This document shows, in pieces, positions 46,011 through 54,861 of a stretch of 64,000 nt of DNA (within the stretch, counting starts at the first letter, position 1; every line of letters starts with the position of its first letter). This DNA is from Streptomyces zagrosensis (GTDB taxonomy: Bacteria > Actinomycetota > Actinomycetes > Streptomycetales > Streptomycetaceae). The stretch lies in assembly GCF_014203645.1 (NCBI RefSeq), contig NZ_JACHJL010000002.1, positions 558,001 to 622,000 of the forward strand, written 5' to 3'. Made by a program: the position numbers and the translations under genes. Below the pieces are notes generated by a model. That model had not been told where the DNA came from and searched no databases. It was given only the letters and a program-made list of their open reading frames with translations.

Positions 46011-46571
46011 TCAGTTGGCGAGCGCGGTGCGTTCCACGTGCGCGAGCTTGATGGTCTCGATGTCGTCCGCGGAGTTGCTGCCCGTCAGGTTGTAGTCCTC
46101 GAACTCAGCGCTGTCGGCCTCGGACTTGCCCGGTGCGAGGTGGGAAGTGGCGAGGTAGGACTGGCCCACGTAGTCCTCGTCGTCGTCGAAGGCGTTGACG
46201 ATGACCCGGTAATTGGCGTAGTCGCCGCCCTTGTTCGTGATCTTGTAAGTGAAGGTGTAGGAGCTATCGGGCTCGTCCTCGGTGTCGCAGTCGTTATAGG
46301 TGTAATCGTCGTAGTCGTCGCACTCCTCGTCCGAGTCGCTTGAACCGGAGACGTGCTTGCCGTTGTTGACCTCGACGTGGCCCATGGTGTCTTCGTGGTC
46401 CCTCAGCGCCCACCAGGTGATGCCGCCTCCAGCGGCGAGGACGAGCGCGACGGCGGCGGCTATGAGCGGCCCCCGGATCGATCGGCGGCGGGGTGCGGCG
46501 GGTGGGGCGGCGTGCGGGCCAGGCCAGGGGTAGTGGCCGGGTGGCGGCGGGAACGCAGTGGTGTCGCCCAC
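46011..46571 (-). CDS. Membrane-anchored FxLYD-like secreted protein
   Basis: A 186-residue protein from the GTG at 46571 (AGGACA upstream). The Pro-rich cytoplasmic start (FPPPPGHYPWPGPH) is followed by one membrane segment (GPLIAAAVALVLAAGGGITW), an acidic linker (SDSDEECDDYDDYTYNDCDT), and a beta domain YTFTYKITNKGGDYANYRVI. The last matches FxLYD-type domains with LAPGKSEADSAEFEDYNLT. It is probably an envelope protein; function is unknown. The cysteines of the acidic stretch may form a disulfide. Confidence 0.8.
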   Translation of the reverse strand: MGDTTAFPPPPGHYPWPGPHAAPPAAPRRRSIRGPLIAAAVALVLAAGGGITWWALRDHEDTMGHVEVNNGKHVSGSSDSDEECDDYDDYTYNDCDTEDEPDSSYTFTYKITNKGGDYANYRVIVNAFDDDEDYVGQSYLATSHLAPGKSEADSAEFEDYNLTGSNSADDIETIKLAHVERTALAN

Positions 46572-47048
46572 AGAGGTGTCCTGTTCGGTGAGAGGGATAC
46601 GGGGGTGGCCGGTCGGCGGTGACGGACCTGCGGACAACTGGCACGCAGATCGCCCCCGTCCGGTAGGTGATGTTCCCAGAGCCGCCGTGCCCTGACAGCG
46701 GAATGTCAGACTTCGCTCGCGGCGTCGCCCGGCCGCACAGGCGCAGTTCACAGCGCCGCGCCGCACGCGCTGCCCGCGCCGTAGCGCACGGCACGCGGCA
46801 CGCGTTATGCGTCATGCGCCACGCGTCATGCGCCACGCCTTGCGGCTACTCAGGCTGACCGTGCGTGGCCCGAAGGCCGGGGCGGCGCCCGGGCCTTGGG
46901 CCTTGGCGGGGGCTGGCCCGGCCGGGCTGCCCAGCGCGCTGTGGTGGCCTCGTGCGGAGAAGCAGTCCCGAGCCGAATGAGCGCGGCCCCGAACACCGAC
47001 AACAAAAAGAGTCTGGACAATAATAATGTTCGGTGAGACGGTGGAGCC
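46572..47048. other. Intergenic region
   Basis: About 475 bp without a supportable gene. A patch at 46800-46850 contains repeated CATGCGCCACGCGT-like units. The divergent promoters of the two flanking genes lie here. Confidence 0.4.
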
Positions 47049-47684
47049 ATGTTGGACGTGACAGTGATCGAGGACCCGGCCGCGGCCGAGGCGTCGCTTG
47101 ACCCGATGCGGGCTCGGCTGCTCGCCGCGCTGGTCGAGCCGGCGTCGGCCGCCATGCTGGCCGCCAAGGTCGGCCTGCCGCGGCAGAAGGTGAACTACCA
47201 CCTCAAGGCGCTGGAGCGGCACGGCCTCGTGGAGTTGGTGGACGAGCGGCGCAAGGGCAACGTCACCGAGCGGATCATGCGGGCCACGGCAGCCGCGTAT
47301 GTGATCTCTCCGCAGGCGCTGCCCGCCGTGCAGCCCGACCCGGAGCGCTCTCGGGACCAGCTCTCGGCGCGCTGGCTGCTCGCGGTCGCCGCCCGGCTGG
47401 TGAGGGACGTGGGCGCGCTCGTCACCGGTGCGACGAAGGCGCGTAAGCCGCTGGCAACCTTCGCACTCGACGGCGAGGTGCGGTTCGCATCGGCAGCCGA
47501 ACGGGCCGCATTCATCGAGGAGTTGACGCACGGTGTGAGCGCCTTGGTGAGCAAGTACCACGATGCGACGGCCGATGGCGGGCGAAGCCACCGGGTGGTG
47601 CTCGCCGTACATCCCACGGTACGGGTGCCCACCGAGCCGGCCGGCGCGCTCACGCCCGCTGACCCCGGGCCCCTTGAGCCCTAA
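47049..47684 (+). CDS. ArsR/HTH_20-type transcriptional regulator
   Basis: A 211-residue regulator with an N-terminal ArsR-like winged helix (DPMRARLLAALVEPASAAML, then GLPRQKVNYHLKALERHGLV with wing LVDERRKGNVTERIM). The C-terminal half is helical with no Cys metal site, so it is probably not a metal sensor. The next gene downstream, a START-like protein 285 bp away, is a common partner for such regulators. The target is unknown. Confidence 0.88.
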   Translation: MLDVTVIEDPAAAEASLDPMRARLLAALVEPASAAMLAAKVGLPRQKVNYHLKALERHGLVELVDERRKGNVTERIMRATAAAYVISPQALPAVQPDPERSRDQLSARWLLAVAARLVRDVGALVTGATKARKPLATFALDGEVRFASAAERAAFIEELTHGVSALVSKYHDATADGGRSHRVVLAVHPTVRVPTEPAGALTPADPGPLEP

Positions 47685-47738
47685 CCGGCCATCGGCGGAA
47701 GTCGGCCCACGCCGGTAAAGGCCAACCGGGAAGCGCAT

Positions 47739-47777
47739 CGCACGGGCAGAACGCACGGGCAGAACGCACGGGCGAGA
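47739..47777. repeat. Three tandem 13-base repeats
   Basis: Units CGCACGGGCAGAA, CGCACGGGCAGAA and CGCACGGGCGAGA in the gap between the ArsR-like and SRPBCC genes. Confidence 0.8.
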
Positions 47778-47969
47778 CGACCGGAGCCGTGGCCCGGTCA
47801 CGACCCCAACCGCGGCCTCCCACCACTCATGTCGGCCGTACGGACGGCGCCAGCACGCCCAACACGCCGTCCACACCGAGCAGTACGAGCACCACCAGCA
47901 CCACCAGCACACGAACGGAACAAGCAGGACGAGCAGCGGTCAGAGCATCGGAAAGTCGAGGAAGAACGC

Positions 47970-48725
47970 ATGTCGAAGGAATTCAAGATTGCCCAGGAGT
48001 TCGAGGTCCAGGCATCGCCGGGGGAGGTCTGGGCGGCGATCACCACGGGTACCGCGGGCTGGCTGTGGCCGGTGGAGTACGAGCCGCGCGAGGGTGGCGC
48101 CGCCCCCTTCGGTGGCACGGTGACCGCCTGGGACCCGCCGCGCCACCTCACTGCCCGGGTGGAGAACGTGGCGGAGATCGACACCCAGACGCTCAATGAG
48201 CTCGACCACATCATCGAGCCGCGCGAGGGTGGCGGCTCCTGGGTGCGCTACACGCACAGCGGGATCTTTGTGGACGACTGGGAGAACCAGTACGACGGCG
48301 CGAACCAGCACACCACCTTCTACCTCCACACCCTGCGGCAGTACCTGACGCACTTCACGGGCCGGCCCGCCGTCTTCGTCTCGGCCGACGCCCCGGCGGC
48401 ATCGGCGCAGCCGGGTTCCTTCCCGGCGGTGGCCCGCGCCCTGGGCCTGACCGATGACACGGCCGATAGCACGGCCGATGGCACGGCCGTCAGGGTGGAA
48501 CTGCCGGGTTCGGACGGCCCGCAGGACGCGGTACTCGACTACCGCGACGCCCACTTCATCGGCCTGCGGACGCGCGACGTCATGTATCGCTTCTTCGGCC
48601 GCGATGCGTTCGGCGCGCCGGTGGGCATCGGCGTTCACGACTTCAGGCCGCAGGCGGCCGGCGTCGATCACAAGAAGTGGCAGCGGGACTGGGAGGAGTG
48701 GCTGACGGGCGTGTACGCGGCATAA
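47970..48725 (+). CDS. SRPBCC (AHSA1/START-like) ligand-binding protein
   Basis: A 251-residue protein from the ATG at 47970 with GAGGAAG before it. The SRPBCC fold runs over most of the chain: KIAQEFEVQASPGEVWAAIT at the start, GGTVTAWDPPRHLTARVEN, and IFVDDWENQYDGANQHTTFY. A divergent second half (about 135-250) ends DWEEWLTGVYAA. Such proteins bind hydrophobic ligands and are often encoded beside an ArsR-type regulator, as here. Function is unknown. Confidence 0.88.
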   Translation: MSKEFKIAQEFEVQASPGEVWAAITTGTAGWLWPVEYEPREGGAAPFGGTVTAWDPPRHLTARVENVAEIDTQTLNELDHIIEPREGGGSWVRYTHSGIFVDDWENQYDGANQHTTFYLHTLRQYLTHFTGRPAVFVSADAPAASAQPGSFPAVARALGLTDDTADSTADGTAVRVELPGSDGPQDAVLDYRDAHFIGLRTRDVMYRFFGRDAFGAPVGIGVHDFRPQAAGVDHKKWQRDWEEWLTGVYAA

Positions 48726-48914
48726 CGCGTAACGAGTGACACGCAACGCGTAACCGAGCGTGGGACGTGCGCCGGGTAACCCGCGCGGGGGATGGGGTGC
48801 GCAAATGTGCGGGCCCCGGTGCCTGGCCGCGCGGGCCTCGGTGCGGGCGGGCGAGGCCTGCCGCATGGCACGGGTCCTCCCCTGTGGGTCCCCTGCCACA
48901 CGGCGTGCCGCGCG

Positions 48915-48944
48915 AATCTAATGCGAGGGAGTTCGCGTTAGATT
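48915..48944. promoter_or_regulatory. Probable TetR operator
   Basis: AATCTAATGCGA, 6 bases, TCGCGTTAGATT: a 12-base dyad with one mismatch lying 12 bp upstream of the first start codon of the TetR gene. Size and position fit an autoregulatory site that would block its promoter. Confidence 0.65.
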
Positions 48945-48992
48945 AGATAGGAGAATATGGGCCGTGACCGTGTAGGGCAACCTGGGGAGCGC

Positions 48993-49691
48993 ATGAGCGA
49001 AGAACGCCTCACCCCAGGGACAGTCCGTCCGGGCGGCCGGACGGCGCGTACCCGTGCTGCCGTGCTGGCCGCGGCCTTCGACGAGTTGGGCGATGGCAGC
49101 TACAGCGGGCTGACCATGGAGAAGATCGCCCAACGCGCCGGCGTTCACCTGGCGACGATCTACCGCAGGTGGGGGAGCGTCGAGCGGATCATCTGCGAGT
49201 TGCTGACCGATCAAAGCGCCAAAATTTCGCTCCCCGACACCGGCTCGCTCCGCGGCGACCTGCGGGCGCTGGCCCTGGGGATCGGGCGGTTCTACGGGGC
49301 GGCTCGCAACCGCAGCGTCATCGAGGCGGTTGTCGCGGCGGCCGTGCGTGACCCGTACATCGATGACATGCTCCGCGACTTCTTTCACGAGCGCCGATGT
49401 CGGGCCGCCACGTTGGTCCAGCAGGCCATCGAGCGCGGCGAGTTGCCGGCGCACACGAATGCCAGCGAGCTGATCGCCGCTCTCGCCGCGCCCTTCTACT
49501 ACCGGTTGCTGATCTCGCGCGGCGAGATCGACCAGGAGCTCGCCGAGACCACCGCCGCCGCCACCTACGAGGCGGCCCGCGCCGGCGTCTTCACCATCCC
49601 GGCGCCAGCCGACCCGGCCCCCGGTGGCACGCCCCCCGCCGGCGCGCCATCCACGGCAGCCCCCGACGAACCGCCTGCACGGCTGGGGTAG
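48993..49691 (+). CDS. TetR-family transcriptional regulator
   Basis: A 232-residue regulator. Two starts are possible: 48957 (AGGAG three bases upstream) and 48993 (GGGGAG); the second is given here. The TetR HTH is RTRAAVLAAAFDELGDGSYS with MEKIAQRAGVHLATIYRRWG. The C-terminal ligand domain is helical (LVQQAIERGELPAHTNASEL) with a Pro-rich tail. A near-perfect dyad just upstream is a likely autoregulatory operator. No divergent gene is adjacent, so the regulon may be elsewhere. Confidence 0.9.
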   Translation: MSEERLTPGTVRPGGRTARTRAAVLAAAFDELGDGSYSGLTMEKIAQRAGVHLATIYRRWGSVERIICELLTDQSAKISLPDTGSLRGDLRALALGIGRFYGAARNRSVIEAVVAAAVRDPYIDDMLRDFFHERRCRAATLVQQAIERGELPAHTNASELIAALAAPFYYRLLISRGEIDQELAETTAAATYEAARAGVFTIPAPADPAPGGTPPAGAPSTAAPDEPPARLG

Positions 49692-49941
49692 CGGAAGCGC
49701 GAGAAGCAGCGCAAGCGCGAGAAGGCGGGGGACCTCACGGAGCCCGACCCAAGGACAGTTCGCACAGCACGGGGCCCAAGGACAGTTCGCACAGCACACG
49801 ACCCGGGGACGAAGCTCGCCGCTTCGCTCCCGGGCCGGCTGCGCTGGCACGGACGTACGGGCCCTCGGTGCGGCTGCTGACACGGCTGGCCTGGTGGCCG
49901 CGAGCCAGGACCCGCCGGTTCGTGGGTGGGTGGCCGTGGGG

Positions 49942-51399
49942 TCAGCCCTTCAGCCGGGCCATCCACGACTCGATCTCGTCGGCGGTACGGGGCAGCCCGG
50001 CCGACATGTTCCGGTTGCCGTCCTCCGTGACGAGGATGTCGTCCTCGATCCGGACGCCGATGCCCCGATACTCCACGGGCACGGTCAGATCGTCGGCCTG
50101 GAAGTACAGGCCCGGCTCGACGGTCAGGCACATGCCCGGCTCCAGCGTGCCATCCGCGTACGTCTCCCGACGGGCGACCGCGCAGTCGTGTACGTCGATG
50201 CCGAGCATGTGGCCGGTGCCGTGCAGGGTCCAGCGGCGCTCAAGGCCGAGTTCGAGCACCCGATCCACCGGGCCATCGACCAGGCCCCACTCCACGAGGT
50301 GCGTGGCCAGCACGCGCTGCGCCGCGTCGTGGAACTCGCGGTACTTCCCACCCGGCTTGACCGCCGCGATGCCCGCCTCCTGTGCCGCGTACACCGCGTC
50401 GTAGATCGTGCGCTGGAGCTCCGTGAACGTGCCGCTGATCGGGAGCGTGCGGGTGACGTCGGCCGTGTAGAGGCTGTGGGTCTCCACACCGGCGTCCAGG
50501 AGCAGCAGCTCACCGGAGCGTACGTCGCCGTCGTTACGCACCCAGTGCAAGGTCGTCGCGTGCGGGCCTGCGGCGCAGATGGAGCCGTAGCCGACGTCAT
50601 TGCCCTCGACTCGGGCGCGCAGGAAGAAGGTGCCCTCGATGTAGCGCTCGGAGGTTGCCTCGGCCTTGTCGAGGACGCGCACGACGTCCTCGAAGCCGCG
50701 CACGGTCGAATCGACGGCCTTCTGCAACTCGCCGATCTCGAACTCGTCCTTGACCAGCCGTAGCTCGCTGAGGAAGGACCGCAGCTCCTCGTCGCGCTCG
50801 AAGGTGACCTTGTCCGCCAGCGCCGCCTCCAGGCCCGCGTCATGCCCACGCACGATACGGACCAGGCCGGTGGCGTCCGCCAACTTGTCGGCAACCTCGC
50901 GGACGTCGGAGCACGGCATGCCGTAAAGCTGCTCGCCCTCGCCGAGGCTGTTGCGGCGGCCCACCCACAGCTCGCCCTGGCCGTGCAGCCAGAACTCGCC
51001 GTTCTCACGGTCGGAGCGCGGCAGCAGGTACAGCGTGGCCTGGTGGCCCTCGGTGCCGGTCGGCTCCAGTACGAGGACGCCGTCCTCGGTCAGATCGCCG
51101 GTGAGGTGCGCGTACTCACTGGAGGCCCGGAAGCGGTACTCGGTGTCGTTCGAGCGGGTCTTGAGGTTGCCCGCGGGAATCACCAACCGCTCGCCCGGGA
51201 AACGAGCGGAGAGCGCGGCGCGCCGCCGGGCGGTGTGCTCGGCCTGCGGAATCGGCCGCAGATCGTGCAGCTCGGTGTCGGCCCAACCGCTCTTCATGTT
51301 CTCGGCGAGTTCATCGGACACGCCGGGGTAGAGCGAGTTCTTGCGCTGCTTGATCGGCTTGTCGCTCTCCAGGGTCTCCGGAGTGGGCTCCTCGGTCAC
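49942..51399 (-). CDS. Aminopeptidase P (Xaa-Pro aminopeptidase)
   Basis: A 485-residue cytoplasmic peptidase removing an N-terminal residue before proline. The GTG at 51399 is preceded by GAGGAGG; the frame extends upstream to 51627 but lacks a site there. The pita-bread metal domain keeps the two-Mn ligands: Asp in LLLLDAGVETHSLYTADVTR, His in TLHGTGHMLGIDVHD, Glu in MCLTVEPGLYF and Glu in GIGVRIEDDILV. It lies convergently oriented to the TetR gene and next to a phosphatase on the same strand. Confidence 0.92.
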   Translation of the reverse strand: MTEEPTPETLESDKPIKQRKNSLYPGVSDELAENMKSGWADTELHDLRPIPQAEHTARRRAALSARFPGERLVIPAGNLKTRSNDTEYRFRASSEYAHLTGDLTEDGVLVLEPTGTEGHQATLYLLPRSDRENGEFWLHGQGELWVGRRNSLGEGEQLYGMPCSDVREVADKLADATGLVRIVRGHDAGLEAALADKVTFERDEELRSFLSELRLVKDEFEIGELQKAVDSTVRGFEDVVRVLDKAEATSERYIEGTFFLRARVEGNDVGYGSICAAGPHATTLHWVRNDGDVRSGELLLLDAGVETHSLYTADVTRTLPISGTFTELQRTIYDAVYAAQEAGIAAVKPGGKYREFHDAAQRVLATHLVEWGLVDGPVDRVLELGLERRWTLHGTGHMLGIDVHDCAVARRETYADGTLEPGMCLTVEPGLYFQADDLTVPVEYRGIGVRIEDDILVTEDGNRNMSAGLPRTADEIESWMARLKG

Positions 51400-51577
51400 G
51401 TTTCCTCCTCGAACTGGACCACCCCTGGCCTCGGGCCTGGGGACCCTCACCATCGTATGTGTGAACGGCACGTAGTCCGGAGGAGAGTGATGCATCGCAG
51501 ATGAGAGGGCCGAAAACGGTGGCTGGGCCGGAGGCAACCGTGGGTGCCCGGCCGGTGACCGGGCCTTTGGTCGGGCC

Positions 51578-53347
51578 CTAGTCGAACCGGGCCGCCAGCA
51601 ACACGATGTCCTTGTCACCAGTACCAAAGCCGGTGTTCTTGTGGGTGTTGGCGATCCCGGCGGTGGCGGTGGCGGCGGTGGCAGTGCCGGCGGTGGCGGT
51701 GGCGACGTCAGTGTTCGATGGGTCCGGGCCGCGGCCCGCGGGGAGCACCGTCCGCCAGATGTGATCGACCACCGCGTCCGGATCGTGCCGTGCGGACTTC
51801 GGAACGCTCGCCGCCGCCGCGTGCAACTGCGCGAACGCCCGGTCCATCGGGACGCCGGCGCGATGCAGCAGTCCGTCGCTGTATAGCAGCAGCGTCTCGC
51901 CGGGACCCGGCTTCACGCCGACGCTGGGCGCTTCCCAGCAGGCGAGCATGCCGAGCGGCGCGGACAGCGAGGTCTCCACGTACGTGGTGCGCTCCTCGCC
52001 GATGAGCAGCGGCGGGCAGTGCCCTGCCCCGGCGATGAACACCGACCGATGGGCCGGCTCGCAGTAGGCGAAGAGCGCGGTCGCGGCGCGGGCGGGCTCG
52101 GTGAGGCGCAGCAGGAGTTCGAGGTCGGAGAGTACGGCGACCGGGTCCTCACCCTCCAGCACCGCGTACGCCCGCAGTGCGGCCCGTAGCCGTCCCATCG
52201 CCGCGACGGCGCTCGGGCCGCCACCGGTGACCCCACCGACGCTGAGGCCGAGCGCGCCATCGGGCAGCGCCAACGCGTCGTACCAGTCGCCCCCACCGCA
52301 CGGGCCGGTATGGTGCCGCGCCGCGAGCCGTACGCCAGGCACCCGGGGCAGCCGACCGGGCAGCAACTCTTCGCGCAGGGCGACCAGAGCGCGGCGGGAC
52401 CGGTGCAGTTCCAGGTGGCGGGCCATGCGTTCGGCTGCGTACCGGCAGTACAGGCCGACCAGACGCCGCTGCCGCTCGGTGGGCTCGGTGGGCTCGTCGT
52501 AAAGCCAGACGACGGCTCCGATCCGGCCCCGCGGTGCGCCGGGGCCGGCTTCGCCGTACGGCAAAGCCGGCGACTGCCCGCGCACTTCCAGCGGTACGGC
52601 GTAGCTGGCGGCATAGCCGAGTCGGGCGGCCACCTCCCTGTGCCGGGGGTCAAGGTCGTCCTCGTTGGCGAGGTCGGGATGGGCGACCTCGTCCACGACC
52701 CGCCGCCCGGCCGCACCAGAGCACTGGCCATGGCTTACGCCTGCTCGCTCGTCGGTCTCGTCCCCTCGCTTGGCGGCGCCGCGTGGACGCCCGTAGGCCC
52801 TGGATGGGCGCTCGTTGGCTCCGCGCGGGACGTCGGCACGTTCGGGCAACCCGTCCAGGAGGCGGCCGATCGACCCGGCGGCGCGCGGGATGGTCTCGAT
52901 GTGACCTAGCTCGGCGTGGCCTAGACCAAGGCCGATGGTCAGGTCGGGGCCGAGCCCATCGGGGGGTTCGATGGCGACCATTCCGCGCTGCGCGCCGACG
53001 AGTGCGGCACCGGCGCGCAGCAGTTCGCGCAGCGCGTCATCGAGCGTGGTCGCGTGCGCAAGCCGCTCGGTGAGCTCGTGGAGGCTGCTGAGGTCCGCGA
53101 CCCAGCGCGCGAGCCGGTCCTGCACGGCGGTGTACGGGGTGGCGGCAGGGGGCTCGGCGGCCAACGGCCCCGTGGGGTGTGCTGTGGCTGACTCTTGTGC
53201 CGTGGCGGGGGCGCCGCAGGGCCCGGAAGAGGCGAAGGAAGAAGGGCTTGCAGAGGCCGATGGGGAGGGAGAGAGCGCAGAAGTGTGCGAGTGGGCGGGA
53301 ACGGGAGAATCGATTCCAGCCACTTTCGGGAGGCGGTGCACGCTCAC
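51578..53347 (-). CDS. SpoIIE/PP2C-type serine phosphatase with GAF-like sensor
   Basis: A 589-residue phosphatase from the GTG at 53347 (GAGAG upstream). After a Ser/Ala/Pro-rich start, a GAF-like sensor domain runs from LSSLHELTERLAHATTLDDA to about residue 300, with an inserted basic loop. The PP2C/SpoIIE domain follows with GGGDWYDALALPDGALGLSV, where the Asp residues bind metal, and LLLYSDGLLHRAGVP. It ends ATATAGTATAATATAG and a short tail. It probably dephosphorylates an anti-anti-sigma factor in partner-switching stress control. Confidence 0.88.
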   Translation of the reverse strand: MSVHRLPKVAGIDSPVPAHSHTSALSPSPSASASPSSFASSGPCGAPATAQESATAHPTGPLAAEPPAATPYTAVQDRLARWVADLSSLHELTERLAHATTLDDALRELLRAGAALVGAQRGMVAIEPPDGLGPDLTIGLGLGHAELGHIETIPRAAGSIGRLLDGLPERADVPRGANERPSRAYGRPRGAAKRGDETDERAGVSHGQCSGAAGRRVVDEVAHPDLANEDDLDPRHREVAARLGYAASYAVPLEVRGQSPALPYGEAGPGAPRGRIGAVVWLYDEPTEPTERQRRLVGLYCRYAAERMARHLELHRSRRALVALREELLPGRLPRVPGVRLAARHHTGPCGGGDWYDALALPDGALGLSVGGVTGGGPSAVAAMGRLRAALRAYAVLEGEDPVAVLSDLELLLRLTEPARAATALFAYCEPAHRSVFIAGAGHCPPLLIGEERTTYVETSLSAPLGMLACWEAPSVGVKPGPGETLLLYSDGLLHRAGVPMDRAFAQLHAAAASVPKSARHDPDAVVDHIWRTVLPAGRGPDPSNTDVATATAGTATAATATAGIANTHKNTGFGTGDKDIVLLAARFD

Positions 53348-54177
53348 GGTTGACCGCTCTCTGTCCTGACTAGCAGCACATTGCGGACGCACTGGAGTTC
53401 GCCGAGGGGTGCGCCCAGCTCTATTGCGATTTGGGGCATTTTATCGACCCACAGCATGGGATCAGAAGGCAGGGGCATTCTTCTCAATAGCATCGCAAAC
53501 CCCCATTGCGTGTTGCGTCGCTATGAATGCTCCACATGTACACGCACCCGCGAGGCGATGTCTAGCACTGCGCCGGTGGGGTTGTTGGTGTCTGTGGCGA
53601 ATCTAAGTTGTCTGGAAAATGCCCATCGAGCTGTCAAATTGCGGTCGGATGGCGTCAGCCGGCAGCGCGTCATACCCACTTCGGCGGGTATGCACTTGTT
53701 GAAGGGCGGGGGTAGTTGGGTAGACCCGGAACCCCGTGGCGGGTCCGAGCGTCTTCATCGATGACGGTCGAGCCCACCCTCAGCAGTGGCGGGGGACGCA
53801 CACTGAGTACGAGCCGGCAAGCGCCATGCGCACGCCACCCCTCGCCACGTTCCACGCTCGGCCGCTAGGGACTCCCCATGTAGCACGCTGGGGAGAGCAC
53901 GCCCCCGGCACATGCGGTGCCGTGAGTTTCACGAAATGTGATCGACGGCGTCAGTTCGAAGCCGTGCCGCGTAAGCGAAGCGAAGCGATGCTGCGAAGTA
54001 GCCGCAGCGTCCGTAGTGCGAGAAGTGTCAGAAGTGTCCGGTAGCGCCACCGTGCGATCAGTGCCATCGCAGTGCCATGCGTCGCATCGATGTCATACGG
54101 CGCTATGGAAATGAAACGTCCGCTGCCTTAGACGGCAGTCCGCAGCCCTCGGCGTTCACGGAAAGGAACGAGCGCTC
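53348..54177. other. Intergenic region
   Basis: About 830 bp. Less GC-rich than average at 53420-53700. Contains GCGAAGCGAAGCGATG-like short repeats at 53975-54000. No gene of coding character, RNA or terminator recognised. Confidence 0.4.
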
Positions 54178-54861
54178 ATGCGCGAGATCCTCGGAAGGCG
54201 ACGCAAGTTCTCGATGCGGCGCGGCAGGAAGACGGCGTTGCTCGGCGCAGCGCTTACCTGCGCCACCGAGTGGCGCTGGCCGATCCTTCCCGGCGTCGGC
54301 ATCCCACCAGGTGGCAGGCCCGGAGAGTGCGGTTGCCCGCATCCTGACTGCGTGGTGCCCGGTGCGCACCCCTTCGACCCGGGTCTACTCGCCGCCACCG
54401 CCGACGCCAGGATGGTGCGCTGGTGGTGGACCAACCGGCCCACCGCACCAATCATTTTGGCGACCGGCAACGCAGCGCCGTGCGCGGTCAGCCTGCCCGC
54501 CGTCGCCGGAGCGCGCGCGGTCGCGGCACTCGATCGGGCCCGGATCGCCATCGGCCCGGTGGTCGCGACCCCCACCCGGTGGTCGCTGCTGGTCGCCCCG
54601 TACTCCCTTGAGGAACTCGGCGAGCTGCTGCACAACCAGGATTGGGTGCCCAGTTCGCTGCGCTTCCACGGGGAGGGCGGCTATGTGGCCCTGCCGCCGT
54701 CTCGGGTCGGCACCGGTGGGGTCCGCTGGGAGCGCGCCCCGCGCCCGGCCGAACGTGGCACAACGCGCCCATGGCTGCCACAGGTCGGCACGGTGGCCGA
54801 CGCCTTGGTCGAGGCGAGCGCCAACGCCCCCGGTGGGAGCAGCAGCAAACTCGCGTACTGA
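54178..54861 (+). CDS. Bifunctional DNA primase/polymerase-like (Prim-Pol) protein
   Basis: A 227-residue protein resembling the N-terminal Prim-Pol (archaeo-eukaryotic primase) domain proteins common in Streptomyces. Landmarks are LGAALTCATEWRWPILPGV, the Cys/His cluster CGCPHPDCVVPGAHPF, WWWTNRPTAPIILATGNAAP and WVPSSLRFHGEGGYVALPPS. The catalytic acidic residues of active Prim-Pols are not obvious, so it may be a non-catalytic relative. It starts with ATG after GGAACG and is monocistronic. Confidence 0.8.
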   Translation: MREILGRRRKFSMRRGRKTALLGAALTCATEWRWPILPGVGIPPGGRPGECGCPHPDCVVPGAHPFDPGLLAATADARMVRWWWTNRPTAPIILATGNAAPCAVSLPAVAGARAVAALDRARIAIGPVVATPTRWSLLVAPYSLEELGELLHNQDWVPSSLRFHGEGGYVALPPSRVGTGGVRWERAPRPAERGTTRPWLPQVGTVADALVEASANAPGGSSSKLAY

